Source: Candidatus Spechtiibacteriota bacterium (GTDB taxonomy: Bacteria; Patescibacteriota; Minisyncoccia; Spechtbacterales; HO2-43-30). Taken from it: a stretch of DNA of 8,981 bases. Positions 1 to 6,853 of this stretch are shown piece by piece; the stretch's first letter is position 1, and each line of letters opens with the position of its first letter. The position numbers were made by a program, and so were the translations under genes. Under the pieces are notes generated by a model. It was not told the DNA's origin. It was given only the letters and a program-made list of their open reading frames with translations, and ran no database searches. The stretch lies in NCBI GenBank assembly GCA_016177905.1, contig JACOUK010000078.1, positions 1-8,981 of the forward strand, read 5' to 3'.

Positions 1-225
1 CGCGGGGAGACGGTGACCGACCTTGCGGTAGTTCCGGGATCCGCGGCGGATAAGGCGGGAATTGCGGAAAATGATATCATTCTTGAAATAGACGGACAAA
101 AAATTACGCAGGATAACACCCCCACAAAAGTTATCCAGCAACATAGCGTAGGCGATACCATTACTCTCAAGTTCCTTCACAAAGGAGAGGAAAAAAGCGC
201 GCAGGCGGTGCTGGGGGAGAGATAG
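1..225 (+). CDS. HtrA/Deg-type serine protease, C-terminal PDZ domain (5' truncated)
   Basis: This open frame runs in from the left edge and stops at TAG (223-225), so only the last 74 codons are present. They form the second half of a PDZ domain: a VVPGSAADKAG segment, then ENDIILEIDGQKI, a helix, and a closing strand ending VGDTITLKFLHKGEE. In the HtrA/DegP/DegS family this arrangement forms the C-terminal substrate-binding PDZ domain after a trypsin-like protease domain, which would lie outside the window. HtrA proteases degrade or sense misfolded proteins at or outside the cytoplasmic membrane. A GTG at 13 is only an internal valine, not a start. The protein ends right after the PDZ fold (LGER), as single-PDZ HtrAs do. 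Another PDZ protein, such as a C-terminal processing protease or RseP-type protease, is less likely because the PDZ is terminal. The neighbouring clpB supports a protein quality-control setting. Confidence 0.8.
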   Translation, partial: RGETVTDLAVVPGSAADKAGIAENDIILEIDGQKITQDNTPTKVIQQHSVGDTITLKFLHKGEEKSAQAVLGER

Positions 226-246
226 ACAGAAAAGAAACAGAAGATA

Positions 247-273
247 TTAGCACTCTTGACATAGGAGTGCTAA
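247..273 (+). promoter_or_regulatory. CIRCE operator (HrcA binding site)
   Basis: A perfect 9-bp inverted repeat, TTAGCACTC (247-255) and GAGTGCTAA (265-273), is separated by exactly 9 nt. This matches the canonical CIRCE consensus at all 18 positions. CIRCE is bound by the heat-shock repressor HrcA, whose folding depends on GroEL, so the operator is derepressed when unfolded protein accumulates. The spacer begins with a TTGACA -35 box (256-261), so repressor binding would directly block RNA polymerase. The site lies 44 nt upstream of the clpB start, and HrcA/CIRCE control of clpB is known in mollicutes. hrcA itself is not in the window. Confidence 0.93.
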
Positions 274-300
274 TTTTATTAGAATGAAATGTGGTATAAT
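256..300 (+). promoter_or_regulatory. clpB promoter region, sigma70-type, overlapping CIRCE
   Basis: A TTGACA -35 box (256-261, consensus) is followed after 18 nt by TAGAAT (280-285, five of six consensus bases), predicting transcription from about 292. A second, stronger-looking extended -10, TGG-TATAAT (292-300), lacks a good -35 and predicts a start near 307, giving a leader of only about 11 nt. The -35 of the first promoter is enclosed by the CIRCE arms, so HrcA would occlude it; the second lies just downstream of the operator and could also be blocked. Which one is used cannot be decided from sequence alone. Confidence 0.7.
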
Positions 301-317
301 AAAGTGTAATAAAGGGA

Positions 318-2984
318 ATGCAAAACTTTACCCAAAAATCTCATCAGGCACTTCAAGACGCGCACGCGCTTGCCGAGAAGATGCAGCATTCGCAGGTTTC
401 GGATCTTCATCTTTTGCATGCCCTTCTTTCCGATCCAAATCCCGACGAATCCATTATCACCGGCATTCTTAACAAGCTTGGAATTGACGTTGCGCTGTTG
501 AAGGGCGAATTGGAACGCGCGCTCGCTCGTTTGCCAAAAGTTCAGGGCGATATTGCCGTCCCCTTCGGGCAGGTTAATATCACTCCGACTCTCGCGCGGA
601 TTTTGGGAAGAGCGCAGGTCGAGGCAAAAAATCTTTCCGATGAATACATAAGCGTGGAGCACCTTTTCCTCGGCATCATCGCGACCGAGTGCCCCGCTCA
701 AATTATTTTAAAAGAAGCAGCTTCTTTCGCGGGCTCTGTGGTAGGGGCCGAAGTCGCGTATAAACTTGATTACGAAGGAGTGCTGAAAATTCTCGCGGAA
801 TTGCGCGGCAACGTGCGCATAACTGATCCGCAGCCGGAGAGCAAGTTTCAAGCCCTTGAAAAATACGCGCGGAATCTTACTCGGTTGGCTCGCGATGGGA
901 AATTGGATCCTATCATTGGCCGCGACGCGGAGATCCGCCGCGTGATGCAGGTGTTATCCCGGAGGACAAAGAATAATCCGGTGCTTATCGGGGAAGCGGG
1001 CGTGGGGAAAACCGCGATTGTGGAAGGATTGGCGCAAAGGATTGTTGCCAATGATGTCCCCGATAGTTTGAAGGGCAAGGATGTCATCTCTCTTGACATC
1101 GGAGCTCTTGTTGCCGGCACAAAATACAGGGGAGAGTTTGAAGATCGCTTGAAGGCGGTGCTCAAAGAAATCGAGCGGTCAAGCGGCGCGATAATTCTTT
1201 TTATTGACGAGCTTCATGTGATTGTGGGCGCGGGAGCGGCGGAAGGGTCGGTTGACGCTTCAAATATGTTGAAACCCGCGCTTGCGAAAGGCGAGCTTCA
1301 CGCCGTAGGAGCAACCACTCTTAAAGAATATCAGCAACATATAGAAAAAGATCCGGCGCTTGAACGGCGCTTTCAGCCGGTGTTTGTCGCGGAGCCGAGT
1401 GTCGAAGATACAATCGCGATTTTGCGCGGTATCAAGGAAAAGTACGAACTGCATCACGGAGTGAAAATCAAAGACAGCGCGCTTGTCGCGGCGGCAAATC
1501 TTTCCCATCGCTATATCACAGGGAGGTTTTTGCCCGATAAAGCCGTTGATCTTATTGATGAGGCGACGAGCGCGCTTCGCATGAATATCGAATCCCAGCC
1601 GGAAGAACTCGACAAAATGAAGCGTGAAATCCGGCGGCTTGAGATTGAAAAAGAGGCGCTGAAAAAAGAAAAAGAAAAAAAGACAAGAGAAACGCTGAAG
1701 GAAGTCGAAAAAGAGCTTTCGAATATAAGAGAGAGAGCGCGATCCCTTGAATATAAATGGAAAAACGAAAAAGATCTTATTTTCGCGATTCGGGACCTCA
1801 AAAAACAAATCGAGCGGACGCGGCAGGAAGCGGAAATCTCCGAACGATTTGGGAATCTGGAAATGGTCGCGGAAGCGCGGTACAGCAAAATCCCGGGGTT
1901 CGAGAAAGAACTAAAGGAAAAAGAAAAAGAGCTTCAAAGAATCCAAAGCACATCGCGGATTCTGAAAGAAGAGGTGAGGGAGGAGGATATCGCGGAGGTT
2001 GTCTCCCGCTGGTCCGGTATTCCGGTTGCCAAAATGCTCGAGGAAGAAGCCGTGAAACTGAAAGACATGGAGAAGGAGATTGAAAAAAGAGTAGTTGGGC
2101 AGGAAGAAGCGGTGCGGGCTGTGGCAAATGCGATCCGCAGAAGCCGCGCGGGAATTTCGGAAGAAACAAGGCCGATTGGATCGTTTATGTTTCTTGGCCC
2201 CACGGGAGTCGGGAAGACCGAGCTTGCCCGCGCGCTTGCGGAATTTATGTTTAATGACGAATCGGCCCTCGTGCGTCTCGATATGTCTGAATACGGCGAG
2301 CGGCATTCCGTGGCGCGGATTATCGGCTCTCCTCCGGGCTATGTGGGATATGAGGAGGGAGGGCAACTTGCGGAAAAAATACGGAGGCGTCCGTACAGCG
2401 TCGTCCTTTTTGATGAAATTGAGAAAGCGCATCCTGAAGTGTTTAATATACTCCTTCAAATTTTGGATGATGGGCGTCTTACTGACGGGAAAGGGCGGGT
2501 TATCAATTTCAAAAATACCATAATCATCCTGACTTCAAATGTAGGATCGGAGTTACTGCGAGAAAGCGGAGGGTTGGGCTTTGGGGCAAACGGCGTTCAA
2601 AAATCTGCTGACGACAAGATTCACGAAAGAATCACACAAAGTCTGGAGGAAAATTTTAAACCGGAATTTTTGAATCGCCTCGATGAAATTATTATTTTTA
2701 AAAGTCTTTCTCCTAAAATTCTTTCCAGTATCGTGGATATGCAGATTAAAAAAGTTGAAGAGAGACTCTTGAAGCAACGCGATATTACTCTCCACATCGG
2801 GCAGGGCGTAAAGGAATGGCTCGCGAAAGAAGGATTTGATCCAAACTATGGCGCGCGGCCTTTGAAGCGCGTTATTCAAAAGTATATTCTCGACCCTCTC
2901 GCGAAAAAGATCGTTGGAGGCGAGGTGAAAGAAGGGAGTCAGGTAAAGATTACGCTTCAGGGGGGGAGGATCGCCATTGTATGA
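318..2984 (+). CDS. clpB: ClpB-type AAA+ unfoldase/disaggregase with a ClpC-like ClpP-docking loop
   Basis: This 888-residue Hsp100 protein threads aggregated or unfolded proteins through a hexamer pore using ATP. Domains in order: Clp N-domain repeats (about 1-145); AAA1 with Walker A GEAGVGKT (225-232, Lys231), pore loop KYRG (269-272) and Walker B Asp297-Glu298; a coiled-coil middle domain (about 430-555) as long as that of E. coli ClpB; AAA2 with Walker A GPTGVGKT (627-634, Lys633), pore loop GYVG (674-677) and Walker B Asp699-Glu700; then the C-terminal D2-small domain (GARPLKR). The middle domain identifies ClpB rather than ClpC. Oddly, AAA2 has about nine extra residues with Leu753-Gly754-Phe755 where ClpC has its ClpP-binding loop and E. 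coli ClpB has none. ATG 318 fits the family N-terminus; the purine run AAAGGGA directly abuts it, so the Shine-Dalgarno is badly spaced. The stop overlaps the next start (ATGA). Control by HrcA is expected from the CIRCE upstream. Confidence 0.93.
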   Translation: MQNFTQKSHQALQDAHALAEKMQHSQVSDLHLLHALLSDPNPDESIITGILNKLGIDVALLKGELERALARLPKVQGDIAVPFGQVNITPTLARILGRAQVEAKNLSDEYISVEHLFLGIIATECPAQIILKEAASFAGSVVGAEVAYKLDYEGVLKILAELRGNVRITDPQPESKFQALEKYARNLTRLARDGKLDPIIGRDAEIRRVMQVLSRRTKNNPVLIGEAGVGKTAIVEGLAQRIVANDVPDSLKGKDVISLDIGALVAGTKYRGEFEDRLKAVLKEIERSSGAIILFIDELHVIVGAGAAEGSVDASNMLKPALAKGELHAVGATTLKEYQQHIEKDPALERRFQPVFVAEPSVEDTIAILRGIKEKYELHHGVKIKDSALVAAANLSHRYITGRFLPDKAVDLIDEATSALRMNIESQPEELDKMKREIRRLEIEKEALKKEKEKKTRETLKEVEKELSNIRERARSLEYKWKNEKDLIFAIRDLKKQIERTRQEAEISERFGNLEMVAEARYSKIPGFEKELKEKEKELQRIQSTSRILKEEVREEDIAEVVSRWSGIPVAKMLEEEAVKLKDMEKEIEKRVVGQEEAVRAVANAIRRSRAGISEETRPIGSFMFLGPTGVGKTELARALAEFMFNDESALVRLDMSEYGERHSVARIIGSPPGYVGYEEGGQLAEKIRRRPYSVVLFDEIEKAHPEVFNILLQILDDGRLTDGKGRVINFKNTIIILTSNVGSELLRESGGLGFGANGVQKSADDKIHERITQSLEENFKPEFLNRLDEIIIFKSLSPKILSSIVDMQIKKVEERLLKQRDITLHIGQGVKEWLAKEGFDPNYGARPLKRVIQKYILDPLAKKIVGGEVKEGSQVKITLQGGRIAIV
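2965..2970 (+). promoter_or_regulatory. Shine-Dalgarno of the DUF192 gene
   Basis: GGAGGA, within a longer G-rich run, lies 10 nt before the ATG at 2981 and inside the last codons of clpB. With the ATGA stop/start overlap it suggests translational coupling of the two genes, and it fixes the downstream start. Confidence 0.7.
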
Positions 2985-3451
2985 AACTTCGAATCCTTTT
3001 TGGATTTTTGATATGCGCGGGGGTTGTAGCCTCTTTTTTCATACTTTTAAACAAAGAATTTTTGTCTCATAATAAAGAGGGCGAGGTGGAGTCAATGATT
3101 ACTGTTCGTTTTCAAACGACGGAGTTGAAAGCGAGGATTGCAAAAACAACTCCCGAGAGAGCGCAAGGGCTTGCCGGTGCCCTGACATTAGTCGAAGACG
3201 AGGGTATGCTCTTTGTGTTTGGCGCTCCGGGGAAATACTCGATATGGATGAAAGGCATGCGTTTCCCGATTGATGTGATCTGGATCGACGAAAACAAGAA
3301 AATTATTGATATCAGAGAGGATGCTCGGCCAGAGTCTTACCCGGCTTATTTTACGCCTCGCTATCCCGCTCAATACGTACTTGAGGTAAACGCGGGTTTT
3401 GGGAATAGGCATCAAATAAAAATAGGAGATGCCGCGGAATTTTCGTTATGA
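2981..3451 (+). CDS. DUF192 family protein, membrane-anchored
   Basis: This 156-residue protein belongs to the DUF192 family (PF02643), whose biochemical role is not settled. The family core spans about 42-155 and shows its usual landmarks: TTPERAQGLAG, EGMLFVF (74-80), IWMKGMRFPIDVIWID (88-103), the Y-P-Y-P segment and YVLEVNAG (132-139), ending with a G-D pair before the last strand. Residues about 6-24 are a hydrophobic segment after a short basic N-terminus (MKLR), so it is either a signal peptide or a membrane anchor that puts the domain outside the membrane; no lipobox cysteine is seen. Its ATG shares bases with the clpB stop, and a GGAGGA lies 10 nt upstream. An internal ATG at 3095 (Met39), preceded by GAGGTGGAG, could yield a cytosolic form, but the full-length start is favoured. 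Co-expression with clpB hints at a proteostasis link, which is inference only. Confidence 0.88.
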   Translation: MKLRILFGFLICAGVVASFFILLNKEFLSHNKEGEVESMITVRFQTTELKARIAKTTPERAQGLAGALTLVEDEGMLFVFGAPGKYSIWMKGMRFPIDVIWIDENKKIIDIREDARPESYPAYFTPRYPAQYVLEVNAGFGNRHQIKIGDAAEFSL

Positions 3452-3510
3452 GTTTTGAGGATTCCTGATGAGAATATGTGATTTTGTTGTTATGTTTTTT
3501 TACTTCAAAT

Positions 3511-5550
3511 TTAGCGAGGCTTGAAGAATGGCATAACAAAAGAGAAGACACTTCCCTCTCCTTCCTTGGATTCAAATTCAAGCCGCGTGTGGTGTTGCTC
3601 CAGGATTTTATTTGCGATATACAGCCCAAGGCCGGTACCGGGAATTTGCTGACGCACAATATTATCTCCCCGGAAGAATTTTTGGCCAATGAGATTTTGC
3701 TGGGATGAGGATATTCCCATGCCGGTATCCTTTATTGACACTCTCGCGCCTTGGGGAGTTTCTTTGAGGATCACTTCGACTGATCCACCCTTATGATTAT
3801 ATATGATTGCGTTCTCGATAAGATTTTCGAGAACTATGGCGAGATTTACGGAGTCTCCAAAAACGAGCGGGAGAGGATTTTTGGCACGTATAAGGTTGAG
3901 GGATACGTCCCGTTCTTCGGCGTCTTTTTTATTTTCCTCAAGAATTTTCCTGCACGTTTCTTCGATATGGAAAGGCTCAAATGTGTATAAAAATTTTCCC
4001 TCTTCGATGCGCGCTACATTGAGGAGCTCTCCCACTAATTGCACAAGGCGTTCCACGGTATAAGACGTTTGCATAAGCATGTCTCTTTGTGCTTTTGTGA
4101 TTTTCCCAACGTCTTGATCGAGGAGCATGGCGACGCTCCACTTGATGCCTGAAAGAGGGGTGCGAAGCTGGTGCGCGGCGATCGAAACAAAACTGCTTTT
4201 GGCCTTGTCCATCTGTCGGAGGAGTTCGTTTGTCTGGAAAAGTTCGAAATCGCGCTTTACGAGACGTTTTGCTGTTTTATCAAGTTCCTGGATTTGCTTC
4301 TCCAAATCTTCGGTTCTTTGTCTCACCTTTTTTTCAAGGATTGAATATGAGGCTTTTAGCTTCAAAGCCATTTCGTTGAAAGAATCTGCAAGGTCTTCTA
4401 CCTCATCGTTGGTTTTGATGTTGATTTGCGTGTCAAGATTTCCCTCCGCGACGCGCTGCGCGGCCTCTTTCAGCTTTTGGATGGGAGTTGAGATTGCTCG
4501 GGAAAGAACAAGGGCAAGCGCTATCATCAGGATGGAAAATAATGTTCCCAGAAAGAAGAGGGTATTTTGAAACTCGCGCACCGAAGCAAGCATTTTCGAA
4601 GTGTCATTGCCTATGAGAAAAATCCAGCCAAGTCCCATAAAGTCCTGGAATCCTTTTGAGTGAGCATAGGCGAATAGTTTCTCCTCCCCTTCTTCGCGCA
4701 TAAGAAAAAATCCATCATTCTCCCGACTCGCTTGTATATTGAAAAAAAACTTTTTTTTGGATACGTCTTCAAGCACCGAAAACGGTTTTGTGGAATAAAT
4801 AAGCTTTCCATCGGCAGTGAGGAGTTTGATGTCTGCTTCCCGGAATTTTTTTGTGACGAGTTCTACATTGCGCAATATCTCTTGGGGAATCAAGATGGCT
4901 TTTATCACACCGAGGAACTTTCCCGCGTTATCATCAATGCGTATTCCAAGAGCAATGCTCCATTCCTCCGCGCTCTGATCGTATTCGATATTACCCACAG
5001 AGAAGCCATTTTTTTGCGCTTCTTGCCACCATTCTTCATCCGCCTGATAGTAGTCAGATGTTTTTCCGGTTTGAGCAACATTCACTCCATATTTATTTGT
5101 TGCAAATGCTTCGCCGTATACCCGATATCCGTATTTTTTTTCCCAGAATTCAATAAATTCATTTCTCAAGATTTGTGAAAGGGGACTTGCGATAAGTTCC
5201 CGCATAAATGGAGTTACCGTTTCTTTGGAAGAAGACGACCACTGGGAATCGGCCGTGCGAATGTACTCATCTCTTGCTGGAAGTTCATCAAAGATGAAAT
5301 TTGACTTTTTGATTTCGTCTTGGAGCAATGTGTTTTGAGAGAAAAGTTGGACTTGTTCAACTTTGAGAAAAATATCCTTGTCCATCTTTTCTATCACGTC
5401 CCCTGCCATGCCAAGAAAAACTTTCGCAGCCACTTGCTTTAACAATCGATCAGTGAAGAATGCTAGATATACGGCGGCCACCGCAAACAAAAGGAACATA
5501 AAAAGAAGCGTTGCAATAAGTTTTGTTCGTATAAGAAAACGAAAAGGCAT
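3511..5550 (-). CDS. Membrane sensor histidine kinase (dCache-HAMP-HisKA-HATPase)
   Basis: This 679-residue two-component sensor kinase would autophosphorylate on histidine and pass phosphate to a response regulator, which is not in this window. It has a first membrane segment (about 11-32); an extracytoplasmic sensor of about 290 residues resembling a double Cache domain (YGVNVAQTGKTSDYYQADEEWW, read in two pieces at 154-163 and 164-175, with a W-S-I-A-L-G-I-R-I-D strand at 197-206); a second membrane segment (about 330-350); a HAMP domain (about 351-405); a coiled-coil linker; HisKA with the H-box AAHQLRTPL and phospho-acceptor His460; and HATPase_c with N-box Asn580 (LIENAIIYN), G1 box DTGMG (Asp608) and G2 box GTGLGL near 637. 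All catalytic boxes are intact. The start at 5550 is well supported by GAGGAG six nt upstream. It lies 53 nt after the FIST gene, probably in one operon. Dual Cache domains usually bind small ligands such as amino acids or organic acids; the ligand here is unknown. Confidence 0.92.
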   Translation of the reverse strand: MPFRFLIRTKLIATLLFMFLLFAVAAVYLAFFTDRLLKQVAAKVFLGMAGDVIEKMDKDIFLKVEQVQLFSQNTLLQDEIKKSNFIFDELPARDEYIRTADSQWSSSSKETVTPFMRELIASPLSQILRNEFIEFWEKKYGYRVYGEAFATNKYGVNVAQTGKTSDYYQADEEWWQEAQKNGFSVGNIEYDQSAEEWSIALGIRIDDNAGKFLGVIKAILIPQEILRNVELVTKKFREADIKLLTADGKLIYSTKPFSVLEDVSKKKFFFNIQASRENDGFFLMREEGEEKLFAYAHSKGFQDFMGLGWIFLIGNDTSKMLASVREFQNTLFFLGTLFSILMIALALVLSRAISTPIQKLKEAAQRVAEGNLDTQINIKTNDEVEDLADSFNEMALKLKASYSILEKKVRQRTEDLEKQIQELDKTAKRLVKRDFELFQTNELLRQMDKAKSSFVSIAAHQLRTPLSGIKWSVAMLLDQDVGKITKAQRDMLMQTSYTVERLVQLVGELLNVARIEEGKFLYTFEPFHIEETCRKILEENKKDAEERDVSLNLIRAKNPLPLVFGDSVNLAIVLENLIENAIIYNHKGGSVEVILKETPQGARVSIKDTGMGISSSQQNLIGQKFFRGDNIVRQQIPGTGLGLYIANKILEQHHTRLEFESKEGEGSVFSFVMPFFKPR

Positions 5551-5556
5551 GAGAAT

Positions 5557-5562
5557 CTCCTC
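5557..5562 (-). promoter_or_regulatory. Shine-Dalgarno of the histidine kinase gene
   Basis: On the minus strand GAGGAG stands 6 nt before the ATG at 5550. No hairpin with a T tract occurs in the 53 nt between the FIST stop and this start, which supports a FIST-kinase operon. Confidence 0.75.
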
Positions 5563-5603
5563 ACATATAACCGTTGTATTTTACATCTTCCATCGCATGT
5601 TTC

Positions 5604-6788
5604 TTATTCGCCAACGACGAGCAGTGTCATTGTTTCGTTGTGGAAGTAGCATGGCGTGCCTTTTTTCCCGAGGAGCGGGCCTTGTTCGCCGTAGGTATAG
5701 AATCCTGCCATCGGCACACTCGGACCAATTACTTGAGAAACAATAGCATTTTCTTCATGGCAACGCAGTCCAAGAAGCTTGTTCCTTGCCATGCAGTTAA
5801 ACATGAGAATAAAACGCGGAGTTGCGCCCGCAAGTTGCTCTAATGCGACTTTTGAAGCGGTTTTTGCGGCTTGGATTGCCTTTTCTCTGTCGCCAATCAT
5901 GAGGCGAATGGTCGTGCCTTGGGGGATCGCGGCGGCCATGCTAATTTCTCCCTTTTCGTTTGCTATAACCGGATCTCTGATCAAGAGTTCATCGCTCCCT
6001 TCCACAATCATGCCGATTGGGTAGGTATATGCTATTCGCGCCAGCGGTTCTTTTACGAGTTCGGAAGCGTCTTTCCCAAAATAGTCTTCATATATTTGAA
6101 GCGCTGGTTTGTCGTCCACCTCCTGAAGTTTTACTCCATCCGCTTTTGTCACTTTCAGAGGAAGGCCGACTGGTTCCCATCCATGCTTAATCCCGAATCC
6201 ATACGAGAATTTTCCATAAAGACCTACGCCAACCACCACATCGCTCAAAACTTGATCCTGATGGTACTCAAATGTTTTTTTAAAAAGGTAATCGTCGCCG
6301 AGCGACCCTCCGATGATTGGCGCGTTTTCCCCTAGCACGGATTTTACCCCATCTACGATTGCGGCGCCATTTCCGGTCATGCCATCTGGAAGCATAATGA
6401 AAAGATTTGGCTTTTCACCTTTTGCGCTATCAATCACCGCTTGCGCCGCCATTGCTCCCGCCTGAAAACTATCTTTTGACACTCCAGTGCCAATGCCAGT
6501 GACAAATTTTACTGTATCTGACGCGATTGCAAGGACATTGACGGCATTGAATACCGTGATCCAAGATGTGATTTCTCCCGCGGCGCTGCCGCCCACGACG
6601 ATTGCGCCCGGAGCGGCTTTCCTGATGCCTCTAAGTACCTCTTCCTGCTGATATGTAACAGAGGAAAATGCGAATAAAATACTTGGCTTTTGCCCGTCTA
6701 ACTTTTCAATTGCTTGCTTTGCCGCGTCAAAACCAGCTTTTTGATGTTCTCGTATATTTTGACTTAAACCTACACCTGCTTTGATCAT
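5604..6788 (-). CDS. FIST domain signal-transduction protein (FIST_N + FIST_C)
   Basis: This 394-residue protein resembles FIST proteins, a family proposed to sense small ligands and found with bacterial signalling proteins. FIST_N covers about 20-210, with VVGGSAAGEI (64-73), LPDGMTGNGAAIVDG (133-147), PIIGGSLGDDY (157-167) and GVGLYG, ending in GFGIKHGWEPVG (197-208). FIST_C covers about 220-385, with the PALQIYEDYFG helix (228-238), ILMFNCMARNKLLG (327-340) and GFYTYGEQGPL (362-372). No signal peptide or membrane segment is seen, so it should be cytoplasmic. The frame stays open upstream to 6989, but that extension overlaps the opposite-strand GGQ gene and its residues look like antisense reading; ATG 6788 lies about 21 nt downstream of the predicted transcription start, so it is preferred. 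There is no Shine-Dalgarno. It is the first gene of a probable operon with the dCache histidine kinase, so it may give that kinase a second, intracellular input; this is inference. Confidence 0.88.
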   Translation of the reverse strand: MIKAGVGLSQNIREHQKAGFDAAKQAIEKLDGQKPSILFAFSSVTYQQEEVLRGIRKAAPGAIVVGGSAAGEITSWITVFNAVNVLAIASDTVKFVTGIGTGVSKDSFQAGAMAAQAVIDSAKGEKPNLFIMLPDGMTGNGAAIVDGVKSVLGENAPIIGGSLGDDYLFKKTFEYHQDQVLSDVVVGVGLYGKFSYGFGIKHGWEPVGLPLKVTKADGVKLQEVDDKPALQIYEDYFGKDASELVKEPLARIAYTYPIGMIVEGSDELLIRDPVIANEKGEISMAAAIPQGTTIRLMIGDREKAIQAAKTASKVALEQLAGATPRFILMFNCMARNKLLGLRCHEENAIVSQVIGPSVPMAGFYTYGEQGPLLGKKGTPCYFHNETMTLLVVGE

Positions 6789-6815
6789 ATATTTTTTTAT
6801 TAATGCTATCACTCT

Positions 6816-6824
6816 ATTATACCA
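6816..6824 (-). promoter_or_regulatory. Extended -10 promoter of the FIST-kinase operon
   Basis: Read on the minus strand this is TGG-TATAAT, a consensus -10 with the extended TGn motif and no convincing -35 upstream. Transcription should begin near 6809, giving a leader of about 21 nt before ATG 6788. It excludes starts upstream of 6812. Confidence 0.65.
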
Positions 6825-6838
6825 AACCCGAGATATTT

Positions 6839-6847
6839 TGCTAGAAT
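6839..6847 (+). promoter_or_regulatory. Extended -10 promoter of the GGQ-protein gene, likely leaderless
   Basis: TGC-TAGAAT is an extended -10 box ending 6 nt before the ATG at 6854. Initiation 6-7 nt after the box would start the mRNA at or next to the start codon. It is arranged back to back with the FIST promoter, their -10 boxes about 20 bp apart. Confidence 0.55.
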
Positions 6848-6853
6848 AAAGGA

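Noticed and set aside
1640..1690. A-rich, near-repetitive GAA/AAA stretch in clpB as a repeat or slippage site
   Set aside because: It encodes the Lys/Glu-rich coiled coil of the ClpB middle domain, aligns with E. coli ClpB without a length change, and the frame continues cleanly.
1260..2459. Long open frames opposite and alongside clpB (for example 1911-2459 and 1260-1808 on the minus strand)
   Set aside because: They are shadows of the clpB frame: no family motifs, no promoter or Shine-Dalgarno signals, and composition dictated by the antisense of AAA+ and coiled-coil codons.
3095..3097. Met39 as the main start of the DUF192 protein, giving a cytosolic form
   Set aside because: A GAGGTGGAG precedes it, so it may be a minor start. 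The upstream ATG has better-placed GGAGGA, overlaps the clpB stop in the usual coupled manner, and yields a proper hydrophobic anchor.
3452..3530. Terminator between the convergent DUF192 and kinase genes (CTTCAA 3503-3508 with TTGAAG 3521-3526)
   Set aside because: The 6-bp stem has a 12-nt loop and no T tract on the 3' side of either strand; the T run at 3494-3501 precedes it on the plus strand. No convincing terminator was found in this gap.
6788..6812. In-frame GTG start for the FIST gene at 6812
   Set aside because: It begins only 3 nt after the TATAAT box, so transcription would start within or after it. ATG 6788 gives the expected FIST N-terminus.
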